From: Rotaria sp. Silwood1
Taxonomy: Eukaryota; Rotifera; Eurotatoria; Philodinida; Philodinidae
Assembly: GCA_905250075.1 (NCBI GenBank)
Contig: CAJNOP010000016.1
Coordinates: forward strand, 1,087,661 to 1,151,660
Reading direction: 5' to 3'
Length of the DNA stretch: 64,000 nt
Positions 12,222 through 22,500 of the stretch are shown here, in pieces (positions within the stretch are counted from its first letter, which is position 1; the number at the start of each line of letters is the position of its first letter). Made by a program: the position numbers and the translations under genes. The notes below the pieces were generated by a model. That model was not told where the DNA came from, did not search any database, and saw nothing but the letters and a program-made list of their open reading frames with translations.

Positions 12222-12613
12222 TAACCCCTACCAGTAATTATTACTATAATTTTGTGTTTTAGGTAAATAAATCATTACTAGATGTAGATGAAAATGAAGA
12301 ATCGATCGACCATTCAAGCTTTCTAACTTCTTTGGTATGATGTTGCTGCTATAATAGATACAAAGAAAATGATCAATATCGAATTGTGTTAATTTAGGAC
12401 TACAAATTAGCTGATGGTACTATTATTAATTTAATACAACACAATGTTACTAAAAAACATGCTAATCGTTATGTACCATCTTTGATGGACCTACTTTATA
12501 AACTTGAAGAGATATCCGTTATGGAAGCAAAAGACTTACCAAAAGATGAAAGATACATGTTTTTAAAAGGTTTGTACACATTTCATTTTCATTTTTGCAT
12601 CGGCAATAATAAT

Positions 12614-12940
12614 GTTACTTTATTTGTATATTTCTATACAATAAAGAATATGTATAAATTGAATCTTTATTTTTGTAAAGTAAAGATCAAAATATTCTTT
12701 ATCTGTTGGAAAAATAGACATAAAGAAAAAAATCTTTATTATTTACAAAAATGAATATAAACAAAATAGTTATATTAGAAAATAAAGATAAATAAAATTT
12801 CATCAGCTTGAGTTTTCAATAATATCACACGTTTGAAATGATATTGATGATAATAAAGAATATCAATTGACATATCATGTTGTTATCCTAAGTAATTGTC
12901 TACTTAACTAACACAGAGAAAACAACCTTTCTTCATTTTT
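12614..12940. repeat. Right arm (inner part) of large inverted repeat
   Basis: About 325 bp, nearly identical to the reverse complement of 11899–12221; examples are CTACTTAACTAACACAGAG versus CTCTGTGTTAGTTAAGTAG. It lies in the intron after exon 12398–12569. The outer continuation of this arm has been split by later sequence and reappears at 14083–14125 (ATCTTTGTTTTGAAAAATAA) and 15547–15576 (CATATGACCCTCCCTACAG). Confidence 0.82.
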
Positions 12941-13570
12941 AGTGTACTCAAAAAGTGAGTACACTACTAAAATCGGTCTGTGTGTCCGTCCGGCCGTCCG
13001 GCCGTCAGGCCGGCCGTTAACACGATAACTTTCGAAAGGAGAGTCAGATTGCGATGAAATTTTCTACACAGCTTAGTCTTGACAATATCTCGGTCGAGTT
13101 CGAAGATGAGAAGGATCCGCCAAGAAATGGCTGAGTTATCGAAAAAATTGTGATTTTTGACCAGACCATCCCTGAGGGGGGGGTACGGGGATTTTTCGAA
13201 AAAAATTTTTTGCTCATAATTATTCACAAAATACATAAATCGACTCAGTTTTTAACGCTGATTCTGAATCTGATATTAGTTTTGGACTGAATCATAGTTT
13301 TGTGTACTCAAAAAGTGAGTACACTATAGAATAGTCAGTGTGTCCGTCCGTCCGGTTGGCTGTTTACATGATAACTTTTGACAGCAGAGTCAGATTGCGA
13401 TGAAACTTTCTACACAGCTTAGTCTTGACAATATCTCGGTCGAGTTCGAAGATGAGAAGGATCGGTCGAGCCATTCCTGAGTTACTGCAAAAATACCCAT
13501 TTTTCCCTATAGCTTTCTGTGGAAAAATGGACCCATCGCGACTTTCGTAAAAGACTTTTCCTATCATAGT
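12941..13570. repeat. Two tandem copies of a palindrome-headed repeat
   Basis: Two related copies start at 12941 and 13301. Each begins with the perfect stem AGTGTACTCA / TGAGTACACT around a 5-nt spacer; copy 2 starts with T in place of the first A. A GTCCGTCCG-rich stretch follows, then a conserved block containing GAGTCAGATTGCGATGAAA and TACACAGCTTAGTCTTGAC, which ends with GAAGATGAGAAGGATC. After about 200 bp the copies diverge. The block interrupts the right inverted-repeat arm, so it arrived later. Ownership by a known element family is not evident. Confidence 0.75.
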
Positions 13571-14125
13571 CAATTAAAACCCCAACTATTATATACCATT
13601 CGATAGAGAATTTCAAGAGCTACAAAATGATATATAAAACATAAAGAAACAAGAAGGTTGCATTACCAATGACAAGGACAATTAAAGAGAACTAGGTTAT
13701 ATTTTGGTCCACGATCTAATTGATCCACAAATAGAGCTTTATCTTCCGGTCACACTGATGATACTTCGAGGTTTTCAGATATGGAGAACTCGAATGTGTA
13801 CTGCACTTCCATCGAAATACTATTAGTTGTGCAGTGACCAATAGAAATGAAGTTATAGGAAAAACGACTTTCTTAGGGTAAATCAAGGGAAAGAGTTCAA
13901 ACTTGAGCTGTATTCGGTCCCATGTCCTATTGGTTTGGCAACGCGCAATAGAAATCAACATTTTAGATGGTAGATTTCACAGTATAATTTTGATATTCAG
14001 ACAGTCTAGGATGATTGATTTGTATGATTCACTTTTTGAAGTACACATAACTCTCGGATTTAAATCCGAAGTTTCCACATTTATTTATTTTATCTTTGTT
14101 TTGAAAAATAAAGAATTTCTTTATC

Positions 14126-14170
14126 ACAAGTAACGCTCGTCGTTACGACTCGCTTAGCCCTCGACTGAAT
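14126..14170. repeat. Dispersed repeat related to 4264–4312
   Basis: Same-orientation relative of the block at 4264–4312, with GC-richer variants (GCTCGTCGTTACGACTCGC). It begins directly after the resumed inverted-repeat arm at 14083–14125. Confidence 0.45.
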
Positions 14171-14399
14171 CCCGTCCATTCATTATCTATCATTACCTTC
14201 TAGATTTCATTGTGAAAACTATTGTTATATACACATACATGTATGAAAAAAACCGCATACTATTGTAGGAGACTACCACTTTCTAAAAAGATTTCGCTTT
14301 TCAATTTTCTCCTCGGATTTTCCAAATTTAACCGTAAGAGGCAGCTCACAGTTAGTCGCCGTGGTCAATACGAGCCACCACTCGCGACTGCTCGCTTTC

Positions 14400-14900
14400 G
14401 TATATGACACCAGTATGGTTGTAAACAGTCCTTCACTTTCTTCTTAATCCTTTCGCTCTGTGATTTGTTGACAAATTGTTAATGTTCCTAACCATTGCAC
14501 GCAGTAACACACATTTTATTCGCATTTTTCTGCAAGACCTTCTTCCGTCTGAAGCTACAACGTCAGCCCTGTGCCTGTCATTATCGCTATTCTTGGTTCA
14601 TAACTCCTTATTCCAGTCCATTTATCGAGGATCAAAACTCATATTACCGCACTGAGTTTTTCGCAATTTCCAGACACTTTCAACCGGTGAGATTCGATCA
14701 ACGAGCAATTTTATATAAATTCCGCCGGCCCAAGGTGTACCTTCGGCGAACCCGCCAGATCACGGGCTAGTCGTTCGTCGGCGCCACTGATGGCTAGCCG
14801 GTTTCATGCTTAAACCAACATTCCCAGTAAATCACCCTCTTTTCTTCGCATTCTAGTCGGGCCACGTTTGGCTTACTGCAAAACATTGTTGTATTTATAA
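14400..14900. other. GC-rich insert, unassigned
   Basis: The sequence around 14690–14800 (CGCCGGCCCAAGG, CGGCGAACCCGCC) is much GC-richer than its surroundings. It carries a short open frame whose product I cannot assign. Its composition is foreign to the host element and suggests a separate insertion. Confidence 0.3.
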
Positions 14901-15114
14901 CCAAAAAATTTTAGGTCAGAAGTCCCAAAAATCATAGTTTCTTGTAATCTGTTCCTTACAGTTTTAATTGCCAGAGCTTTTGAAAAATCGATGTTCTACA
15001 AGGCATAGCTACCTGTGAACAAAGGAGAAAGGAAACTTCTAGACCGCTATAAGTACCGACTTCTCCCAGTCTTGCAACAATTGATTGCAGCAGAGCCGTA
15101 CAATAAAAAAATCT

Positions 15115-15485
15115 GATTAACTCAGTTTCCAGCTGAAAAAAACTGGTTGAACAAAGCGAAATCGCGAAAACATTTCACTCACACAAACCTCAGCTTCGTA
15201 AAAATCTCATTGGGCAAAAGCGAGAGAGTGAGAAGATTTCATTGCTGAAGCTCTTGCGCAAAAACCTTATTGGACAAGACTCGGTCAGCGAAAACATGAT
15301 TCACTGGACTTCCTGACCATGAAAATCTGATTGGTCGAAAGCTCAACGTCAAAAAACGCCTGATTGGCTGGATTTTTGGCATGAAAAAATCCGATTGGCT
15401 GAAAGCCCAATATCGAAAACCCCTGATTGGCTGGATTTTCGGCATAAAGAGTCCGATTGTTGAAACGCCACATATCGAAAATTTC
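15115..15485. repeat. 63-bp degenerate tandem repeat
   Basis: Units contain CTGATTGGCTGGATTTT and repeat at 63-bp spacing (15360 and 15423). A less similar unit starts near 15297, and more diverged ones (TCATTGGGCAAAAGCG, CTTATTGGACAAGAC) occur upstream. All lie in the swollen intron of the second transposon gene. Confidence 0.7.
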
Positions 15486-15489
15486 CTCA

Positions 15490-15860
15490 AAGCAGATGTT
15501 TTTTTGACCCTGACACAAACACAGACGCATACAACCTTATTTTATTTCATATGACCCTCCCTACAGCCGAGGGAATAAGTAGTTAATAATTAATTAAAAC
15601 TAACCTCAGATTCGAATTTTCCACCCTCGATTACCCTTTGGTCAAGTTTTATACAAAATATTAATAATTAATTAATAATTAATTAAAACTAACGTCAGAT
15701 TCGAGTTCCCCACCCTCGATTACCCTTTGGTCAAGTTTTATGTAGAAGCGGATGTTTTTTTGACCCTAATGTTTTTTTGACCCTGACACAAACAAACCCA
15801 CAAACACACACACAAACTATTTTTTTTTGTATGACCCTCCTTTCAGTCGAGGGAATTATT
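15490..15860. repeat. 89-bp tandem duplication inside a longer duplicated block
   Basis: ACTAACCTCAGATTCGA… recurs 89 bp later (15601 and 15690), together with CACCCTCGATTACCCTTTGG and GTCAAGTTTTAT. The flanking words TTTTTTTGACCCTGACACAAA and TATGACCCTCC…TCGAGGGAA also occur twice (about 15500–15575 and 15755–15857). This indicates nested duplications near the outer edge of the right inverted-repeat arm. Confidence 0.75.
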
Positions 15861-16446
15861 TCATGAATATCTAGAATATATATTTTATAAAGTGAAAATA
15901 AATGAACAACTCTAATTAATAACTAATGTCTTTCAGAAGCTGTTCGAAATAAGTTTCGACTAACAAAATAAGAACATGAAACGATGTGGGTTTGGCTGCA
16001 TAATGTTATATTGGCTAAACGTCGAACTATCAATGGCAAAAGAAAGAGAAATGAATCGATTACTCAACATAACAATGGTTAATTTCTTATTTGCATTTGG
16101 TTCACAATGTTTATTTTTTTGTACAAATAGCACAAGCAAACGCTGGTTTACATTTATATGTGATCGAAGAATTTAGTTAGTTTGTATTTCTTTTATTTCG
16201 AAACTTTAATGAAAACGTAGTCAGTAAACTGTTTTGTGTCTCAATGTATATTTTTGATTTGATCATGTGTATAAATCATCCAGATTTTGTTTTGATTGTT
16301 TTATGTAAAGTGTTTTCTCGAAAGCTTTGTATATTACATATTTATTTGAAAGCATATAATAAATAACAAAGAACAAGTGATACTCATGTAATTAGCTATT
16401 TTAGTCCAACGAACGCTCATCAATAGTAATGCATGATATCGAAAAC

Positions 16447-16556
16447 TACGATGCAGTTGCGCATAATTGCGACTTATTTATCGCAGTTACGCGTAACTGT
16501 GTTGCAGTTTTTTGCAATTGCGGTGCAACTGCGTCGCAGTTTCATCGCAATCGAAC
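16447..16556. repeat. Right subterminal repeat cluster of CACTA-like element
   Basis: GC-rich cluster of CGATGCAGTTGCGCATAATTG, CGCAGTTACGCGTAACTG and CTGCGTCGCAGTT words. It is related to the cluster at 887–1010 and lies 365 bp after the last exon of the second transposon gene. CTGCGTCGCAGTT (16529–16541) is complementary to the left CACTGCGACGCAG apart from two bases at the outer end. With the left cluster it brackets about 15.6 kb. Confidence 0.55.
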
Positions 16557-16757
16557 ACATGGGCAGTACTTGCCATTTTGTTTTTATACAATTATGCTTA
16601 TAATGTGATACGTGACCTTCATTTCAACTTTTTTTATGGAGCTGATTCATCGTCTATAATATAAAACTGAGAATCTGTAAAATGATTTGCTTGTTAACTG
16701 TTTGATTCAGTCAGAGAATAATACGCAGGAAAAAAAACAGACGTCTTTTGTCGGACA

Positions 16758-17636
16758 ATGAGTAGTACCAATAATAATCCATCGTCGCGTACAATCACCG
16801 ATGGTCGTGCTCATTACAAAATAACAAGAACTATAACAGACTCCGATGGTAAAACACATACAGAAACTGTCGAAGTTGTTGACGATGATGCAGTCAATGT
16901 GAGTCCGTTTAATAACATAAACTGTTCTTATTCTTATATCTTATAATAGCTTATGCGAGATTTACGCTTACGTGATAATAACGTAGCTGATATGACTCGA
17001 TTTGGTTTTTCTTCATGGACAAATCCAACAAAAGTTTCTCAATCATCAACAACTGCTAAACGTCCAACAGTAGCTCAAGACAATAATGAATTTGTTCGAG
17101 AAGCAATACAAGTACATAATGAATTAAGACGAAAACATGGCGTTGAACCATTAAGATTAAATAATGATCTATCAAAATTAGCACAAGAATGGGGTAAATT
17201 ATGAATTAATATTCTAGTCACATAGATTATTTATTGCATATTTGATTTTAGCTAATCATTTAGCTTCAACTGGAACACTTTTACATAGCAAAACAAAATA
17301 TAAAAATGTACCTGTTGGTGAAAATCTTCGTAGTCAATCATGGTCAATAACAGGTTCATACTTTTTTCTATTTCATTTTTTTTTCTAAAAATAAATTTCT
17401 ATCTAGGCAAAGAAATGACTGAAGCATGGTATAATGAATGTAAAAAATATGATTATAATAGTCATCAATCCTGTCAATCTGGAACTGGCCATTTTACTCA
17501 AGTTGTATGGAAAAATTCTCAAGAAGTTGGATTTGCACGAGCACAAGGTACATCAATGAATTTTGCTGTAGCTATGTATTATCCAGCAGGAAATTTTCTT
17601 GGCGAATTCGATAAAAATGTTTTTCCGCCACGTTAA
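16758..17636 (+). CDS. GAPR-1-like CAP superfamily protein
   Basis: Exons 16758–16898, 16950–17193, 17252–17353 and 17407–17636 give 238 residues; all three introns are 51–58 nt with GT–AG ends. A CAP (SCP/TAPS) domain follows a polar N-terminal extension of about 90 residues. Visible motifs are HNELRRKHG, then GHFTQVVW (residues 190–197, CAP signature 1) and MYYPAGNF (signature 2, with Tyr instead of Cys, as in Golgi-associated members). There is no signal peptide, which together with the GNFLGEF ending points to the intracellular GAPR-1/GLIPR2 branch rather than secreted venom-allergen types. That branch associates with lipid membranes at the Golgi. The start is the first ATG of the open exon, with no upstream in-frame alternative seen. 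It converges on Bet1. Confidence 0.9.
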
Positions 17637-17731
17637 AATTTTTATACAAAACAAATCATGTAAATATTTTTATTGCGATTATTGCAAATAATGATATAAT
17701 TTATGTATTCATCTTTTTTTTTCTCATGTAA

Positions 17732-19366
17732 CTATCGTTTAATCAAAAAATAAATAACAAGAAAAACAAATAGAGCAAAAAGTAATAGATATAAATATAT
17801 TTTCCAACTGCCTGATCGAGCCAATAAGACAACACGTCGACGTGCTTGAGCAACTAAACTATCCGTATGATCCATGTTATCATGTATTTCCTAAACAAAA
17901 TGAAAAAAGAAAAAAAAATCATTTGATTATATTCAAAACTTCTGCTTATTTCAAAATGTTATGTGCTTCACTATTTTCTGAATAATTTTCGATAGAAACA
18001 TGAAAAAAACTGCATCGTTCACCTTTAAAGAGAGAAGACTCAGTGTCATCGAAATATATCGAAGTTTTTTCATTGATCAATTGTTGACTAATTAAATTTT
18101 GATATACTTCAATGACTTAAATCTTCTCTCTTGCATAGTGAAAACTGTAGGTCCCTATAATGTTTTTATTAAAAGTGATTCAAAAAACCGTAGTACATAT
18201 TATATTTTAAAATAGATAGTAGACTACAATTAAAATGTTGATGTTGAACACTAGTATCATACATATTGTTATTAAAAAAGATTTGCTTTTGTTTCTATAT
18301 TATACCGTAAATGATAAGTTGAGTCATATGGTAAAGCAAATGATCATGTCATCACATTATCAGATAGTAACACTTAGATCAAATTAAAAATTTACTGAAT
18401 GGATAGAAGATTACAGAAAGAAAAAATGTCGAAATGTAATAAAATTGAACATTATGATGATAAGAGTGTCGTTGGACTCCAATGTTTTCAACAAGAAGAA
18501 ACAAATCAGGTTTAACCATGTACTAATTCAAATGAAAAGTGGTCTAGCAGCTACATCAATAGTGACTATCACAGACGCTATACAACAATAATTTAATACT
18601 CTATATTTTTGTTATGAATCGGACGATATACTGTTGATGAACTATTCGGTGAGTTACCCTTTTTGTATCACGAAAAATGCTGCATGGAAAAAAACTATAA
18701 ATAATTATTTTCGTTCGTTGATTAGACTTTTCATTATTTTATTTATAATGTAAATTAGATCATAAATAAGAGGCTTTTCTCTTAGTTTTTTTAATCAATA
18801 AAATTTTATCATTGTTGAAGATCTTCATGTTAAGCATTTTTTCTTTTGAAATTTTTCTTATATATATTTTTTCTTTCTCTGTTTCTTCATCATATCAATT
18901 TATCAAATGGAATAATGTGCTAATCTAACACTATAACTGATAAAGAAAAGATTCTTGCGTTCTCATTACACTAATTTTTTGTCTGTTTTCATATTTTCGA
19001 GATAGAAAATGTTGTCTGATTCCAAGGAACTCGTAATATCCTCTTATATTCATCAAAACTATAACTTGCATGGTTTTCAGAAGTTTATTATACTGAGAAA
19101 AAACAAGGATAATCAATGCTAACCTTTAAATATTTATTTTGAAATTTAGTTTCTTCCCCAATTTGCACAGCCAAATGTTTAAGTTGATTCACTTTTGAAT
19201 TAAGTAATTCTGTTCGTGCTTCATTTTGTTCTTCAATATACGAATAATTCGTACGTCTTGAATGTGTATTTGATTGTCGTCCATCAACCATTTTTTTTTC
19301 AAAAACTGAACATCTGCAATTATGTTTACATATATCATATCCTGAAATTTTATTCAAATTCATCAT
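17732..19366 (-). CDS. BET1: Bet1-family Qc-SNARE
   Basis: Two exons, 19366–19124 and 17890–17732, joined over a 1233-nt intron, encode 133 residues. A polar N-terminus is followed by a SNARE helix (LLNSKVNQLKHLAVQIGEE…QNKYLKEIH) with the ionic-layer Gln at residue 76, and then a C-terminal anchor of about 20 hydrophobic residues (111–130) ending KR. Length and layout match Bet1/Bet1L, which act in ER–Golgi and intra-Golgi vesicle fusion. I chose ATG 19366 because the frame upstream offers only TTG. The intron carries a fold-back repeat at 18009–18148. Bet1 versus Bet1L is not decided. Confidence 0.88.
18009..18148. repeat. Fold-back repeat in Bet1 intron
   Basis: Left arm ACTGCATCGTTCACCTTTAAAGAGAGAAG pairs, imperfectly, with the complement of right arm CTTCTCTCTTGCATAGTGAAAACTGT; the pairing continues inward through ATATATCGAAG / CTTCAATG. 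Total length is about 140 bp. It has no coding content. Confidence 0.6.
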
Positions 19367-19591
19367 TTTCAAATTATTTTATTCAGGTAAAAAAACACGA
19401 GAATATTAATCACTCGTATACGCCTAATAAATGAGATCAAGCAAAAATATTACTAAACAAAAGCACACAATTATCATCACAAAACACAAGTCTTTATCAA
19501 ACTAGGAATGTCGTAATATTACTGTTCACAAAAAATAACGAGATAGAAGACAGGATGGATATTCAAAACTGTTAGCAACAAAAAAAAAAGT

Positions 19592-22500
19592 TTATTTTTC
19601 ACTACTGCTACCAAAAAAGCTTCGTTCTTTCAATTTCGTTAGACTTGATGAACGTAATCGACTTCCACTATTTGCTGATCGATAAAATGATAATGATTGG
19701 CTAAGTCGTTCGCGTAATCGATGATATTCAGCATGCTTAAGTTCTTTTATTTTTGCTTTCAATTGATCACGATCTTTACTTGATTTTATACCCATTGCCT
19801 AAAATATTATCAATAAAAATAATAGATTTCTAATCGAAATATTGTTTACCTTCATTTTTGTACCATCAAGTAATAATAGTTTTTCACCATTGATGCTACG
19901 ATTGATAAATATAGGAATTAATGATGTTATTCCTTGAGCTGTTAACCATTGAACACATTGATCAGATGTCCAATATTTTACTTTAACATGCTTTAAAAGA
20001 AATGATTAGAAGTCGACTGTTAACTATTGATTTACCTCATCATTTGAAAAGCCATCGCTATCTAGAAAGCCAAGAAAAAACAAATAAGAAAGCATAATTT
20101 AAATATGATAATCATCTTTTACTAGTCTGTTCTAATGATGGGACTTTTGAAAGATGAGTTCTATTACTAAAAAAAATACTTTATCAATAGATAATCCATT
20201 TATTTATTTTTATGATTTACTTGATAACATTACAATCGTTCAAACCTTCGGCAAGTGAATGAGTAGATAAATGCTTCAATGGTAAATTTGTCGAGTATGT
20301 TCTAATTACATGAGCTTTATTTATTAATGAATTTCGATCAACCTCACTATCAAGTTGATTAGTTGATTTATTATTATTAGAAACTAAAAATAGAAAAAAA
20401 AAAATTTCCCTTGAATCAAAACGTAAGCTTTGTTGATGAATATTTATACCAATTTGAGAAGTTTCTTGAGTTTGTGTACATGGTGGTATTTTATCTAATG
20501 ATATTGATGGAAATCGAACAGATGATGTTGCAATAGTATGTCGATCTGTGGAAATCCCTGGTTGACTAGAACTTGTATGTGTTCGATCTGATCTACGTTC
20601 TGGTATATCAGACGATTCTAACACAATATTTTCATTAACTTTGGTTGTTGAATTATCTTCAGATTTCGCAATTAAAGTAGCAATGGTATTTTCAAGTTCT
20701 TCAACCTAAAAAGAATAGATAAATTCCTTTTTTTTATCTTACTACTGTGTGTCCTATTTCGAGTTTTTACTGATAAGTATAGTTATGAAAGTTTCAGCAG
20801 AAAAGATTGTTTTCTTTTTCAAGATATTGAATTTGCCATTAAACTCGTTTTTCGTGACATGTCTATGATAAGCAACTATTTGTTGGAAATTCAATATTTC
20901 AACAAAGAAAAATTCGTTTCGGTTGAGAATTTCAGAGTCTATGTAGTAAATTTTAATTTGTAATTTCTCTAGTTGATTTTTCAGCAAGAATTTTTCTAGC
21001 TTTATCATAAATCTCATTGTAGGCTCAATATAAGTTCAAACAGTGATTTACAATTGGGATAGTTGTCTCATAAGCAGATATAATATGAAACATTATTTTC
21101 TTGTGTCTAACATATACAAATAGGTTTTCTTTGAGATATTTTTGTTTGGAAAAACATATGAAAGATCAAGGCAAACAAAAACTCCTACTCGAAAACCATA
21201 TGAGTAATAAATTATGACATATCAGTATTAAACTCTTGCAAGGAAACCTTTGCAAGTAATAAATCACTCAAAAGATAATTCTTATCTCATTAGGTAGGGT
21301 TTATTCAAACTAAAGAAAGCCAAAAAAAAGACTTTTGATCATAAATCTTTCTTCTTAAGTTAAAGACATTATCATGCACTTTTAAATGAAATACCATATC
21401 CCTTCTCAAATCACTTTCAAATTCAAATTTTACAGAAATAAAGTTCTCACTGAAGAACATTTCATTATGAACATATCAGATTTTCTAATATATCCTATTG
21501 CTAAGATATTAATAAAAGAACAAAGGTTACTTGTGGGCAAAACAAAATTTTCAATATTGGTATATAATAATAGACAATACTAGGATATTTGCATTTGAAA
21601 GCCAACTTTGCATATGATCTAATAAAGATCACGACATTTTGTTGAAAAATTCATTAAAACAGTCGTAACCGCAGAAAACAATTCATGGACACGATTCTTT
21701 GTTATGTTTTCTTTATTCTCACTAGGAGCTATCTAATAAAGGAAAAAGTCACATCGTCATAAATAATTGATCATATGATGAGATTTTCTTGTTTATATTG
21801 TTTATCAAACATGGCATGATCTATGTTTACTGAAGTAATCAATGTTTTCTTTTACTTTTCTAATTTAATGCTTATAAATGAAATCCTCTACCTAAGTCAT
21901 ACTACTTAAACTTAAGAAGAAATATGAATACTATCATTCATATTCAATGCTTTTACATGTTTTTAATATTCTATGTGCATACAGTTTAAAATAATTTTCA
22001 TGTTTATTCATAATTACAAACCTTTTTCATCAGTTCATTAATACGATTTTCTTGTTGTTCATTTAATTCCGTTTGTTGTTGACGTAGTTCAGTTTCTCTA
22101 ATAAACAAAGAGTACAGTTACAGTTAAAGAAATATAAAATATGAAAAAATAGCTGTTGTTTTTTTTTTTTTTTACATGTGCACATAGTGAACAGAAAGCA
22201 ATACTTTTAGTTTTTACCATCACCTGAATACGTACTATATTTTATTTGTTTCTTTTACTTAAGAAGGACCTTCATTATTTAAATTAAAAAAAAAGAAATT
22301 AGTTTTTTTTTACATACCGATCTTGAAGTTCTTTAATTAAGATTTTTGCTTTAAAATATTTTTCTTTGATTTGTTTGAAATCATTTTGCATTTGTTGATA
22401 AAGTTGCTAAATAAATACAAATAAAAATAAATAGAATTTTGACGATATACAAATTAATTTACTTGATAATGTTCTTTTTCTTTTTCTGTATTTTCTAATG

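Larger units (their letters stand above)
10163..16082 (+). pseudogene. Second transposon gene, broken, possibly BEN-domain
   Basis: Follows the transposase on the same strand. Inferred exons are 10163–10363, 10659–10775, 11052–11078, 11143 to about 11576, 12263–12334, 12398–12569 and 15937–16082. They encode a YKLVLFPSDNSIAVNK start, a C-KAA block, a Ser/Asn-rich linker, and a C-terminal domain with KLADGTIINL, NRYVPSLMDLLYKLEEI, EAVRNKFRLTK and WLHNVILAKRRT. That C-terminus resembles BEN domains (DNA or protein binding), which accompany transposases in some elements; this part is a tentative call. The last intron, 12570–15936, is swollen to 3.4 kb by repeats. Defects are a frameshift in the A-run near 10331–10336 and an in-frame TAA at 15969. 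The gene is not functional as written. Confidence 0.55.

Noticed and set aside
12967-13573. Minus-strand open frames with a shared FELDRDIVKTKLCRKFHRNL motif
   Set aside because: The similarity follows from the two tandem DNA repeats. The shared segment is short, has no start or neighbours in common, and both frames run into different repeat tails.
14495-14770. 91-codon frame in the GC-rich insert
   Set aside because: No recognisable domain, and the GC-rich composition alone lengthens open frames. Kept only as a composition anomaly.
11791-15576. Interpretation of TTATTCCCTCGACTG…CGAGGGAATAA as terminal repeats of a single 3.8-kb autonomous transposon
   Set aside because: The enclosed sequence is exons of the second transposon gene plus nested repeats. 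Further copies of the same end (15842–15866) and the colinear inner matches fit an inverted repeat later split by insertions better.
983-16541. Exact CACTG termini for the large element
   Set aside because: Left CACTGCGACGCAG and right CTGCGTCGCAGTT are complementary apart from two outer bases, and the flanking triplets (GTT and TCA) do not match, so I give only approximate ends.
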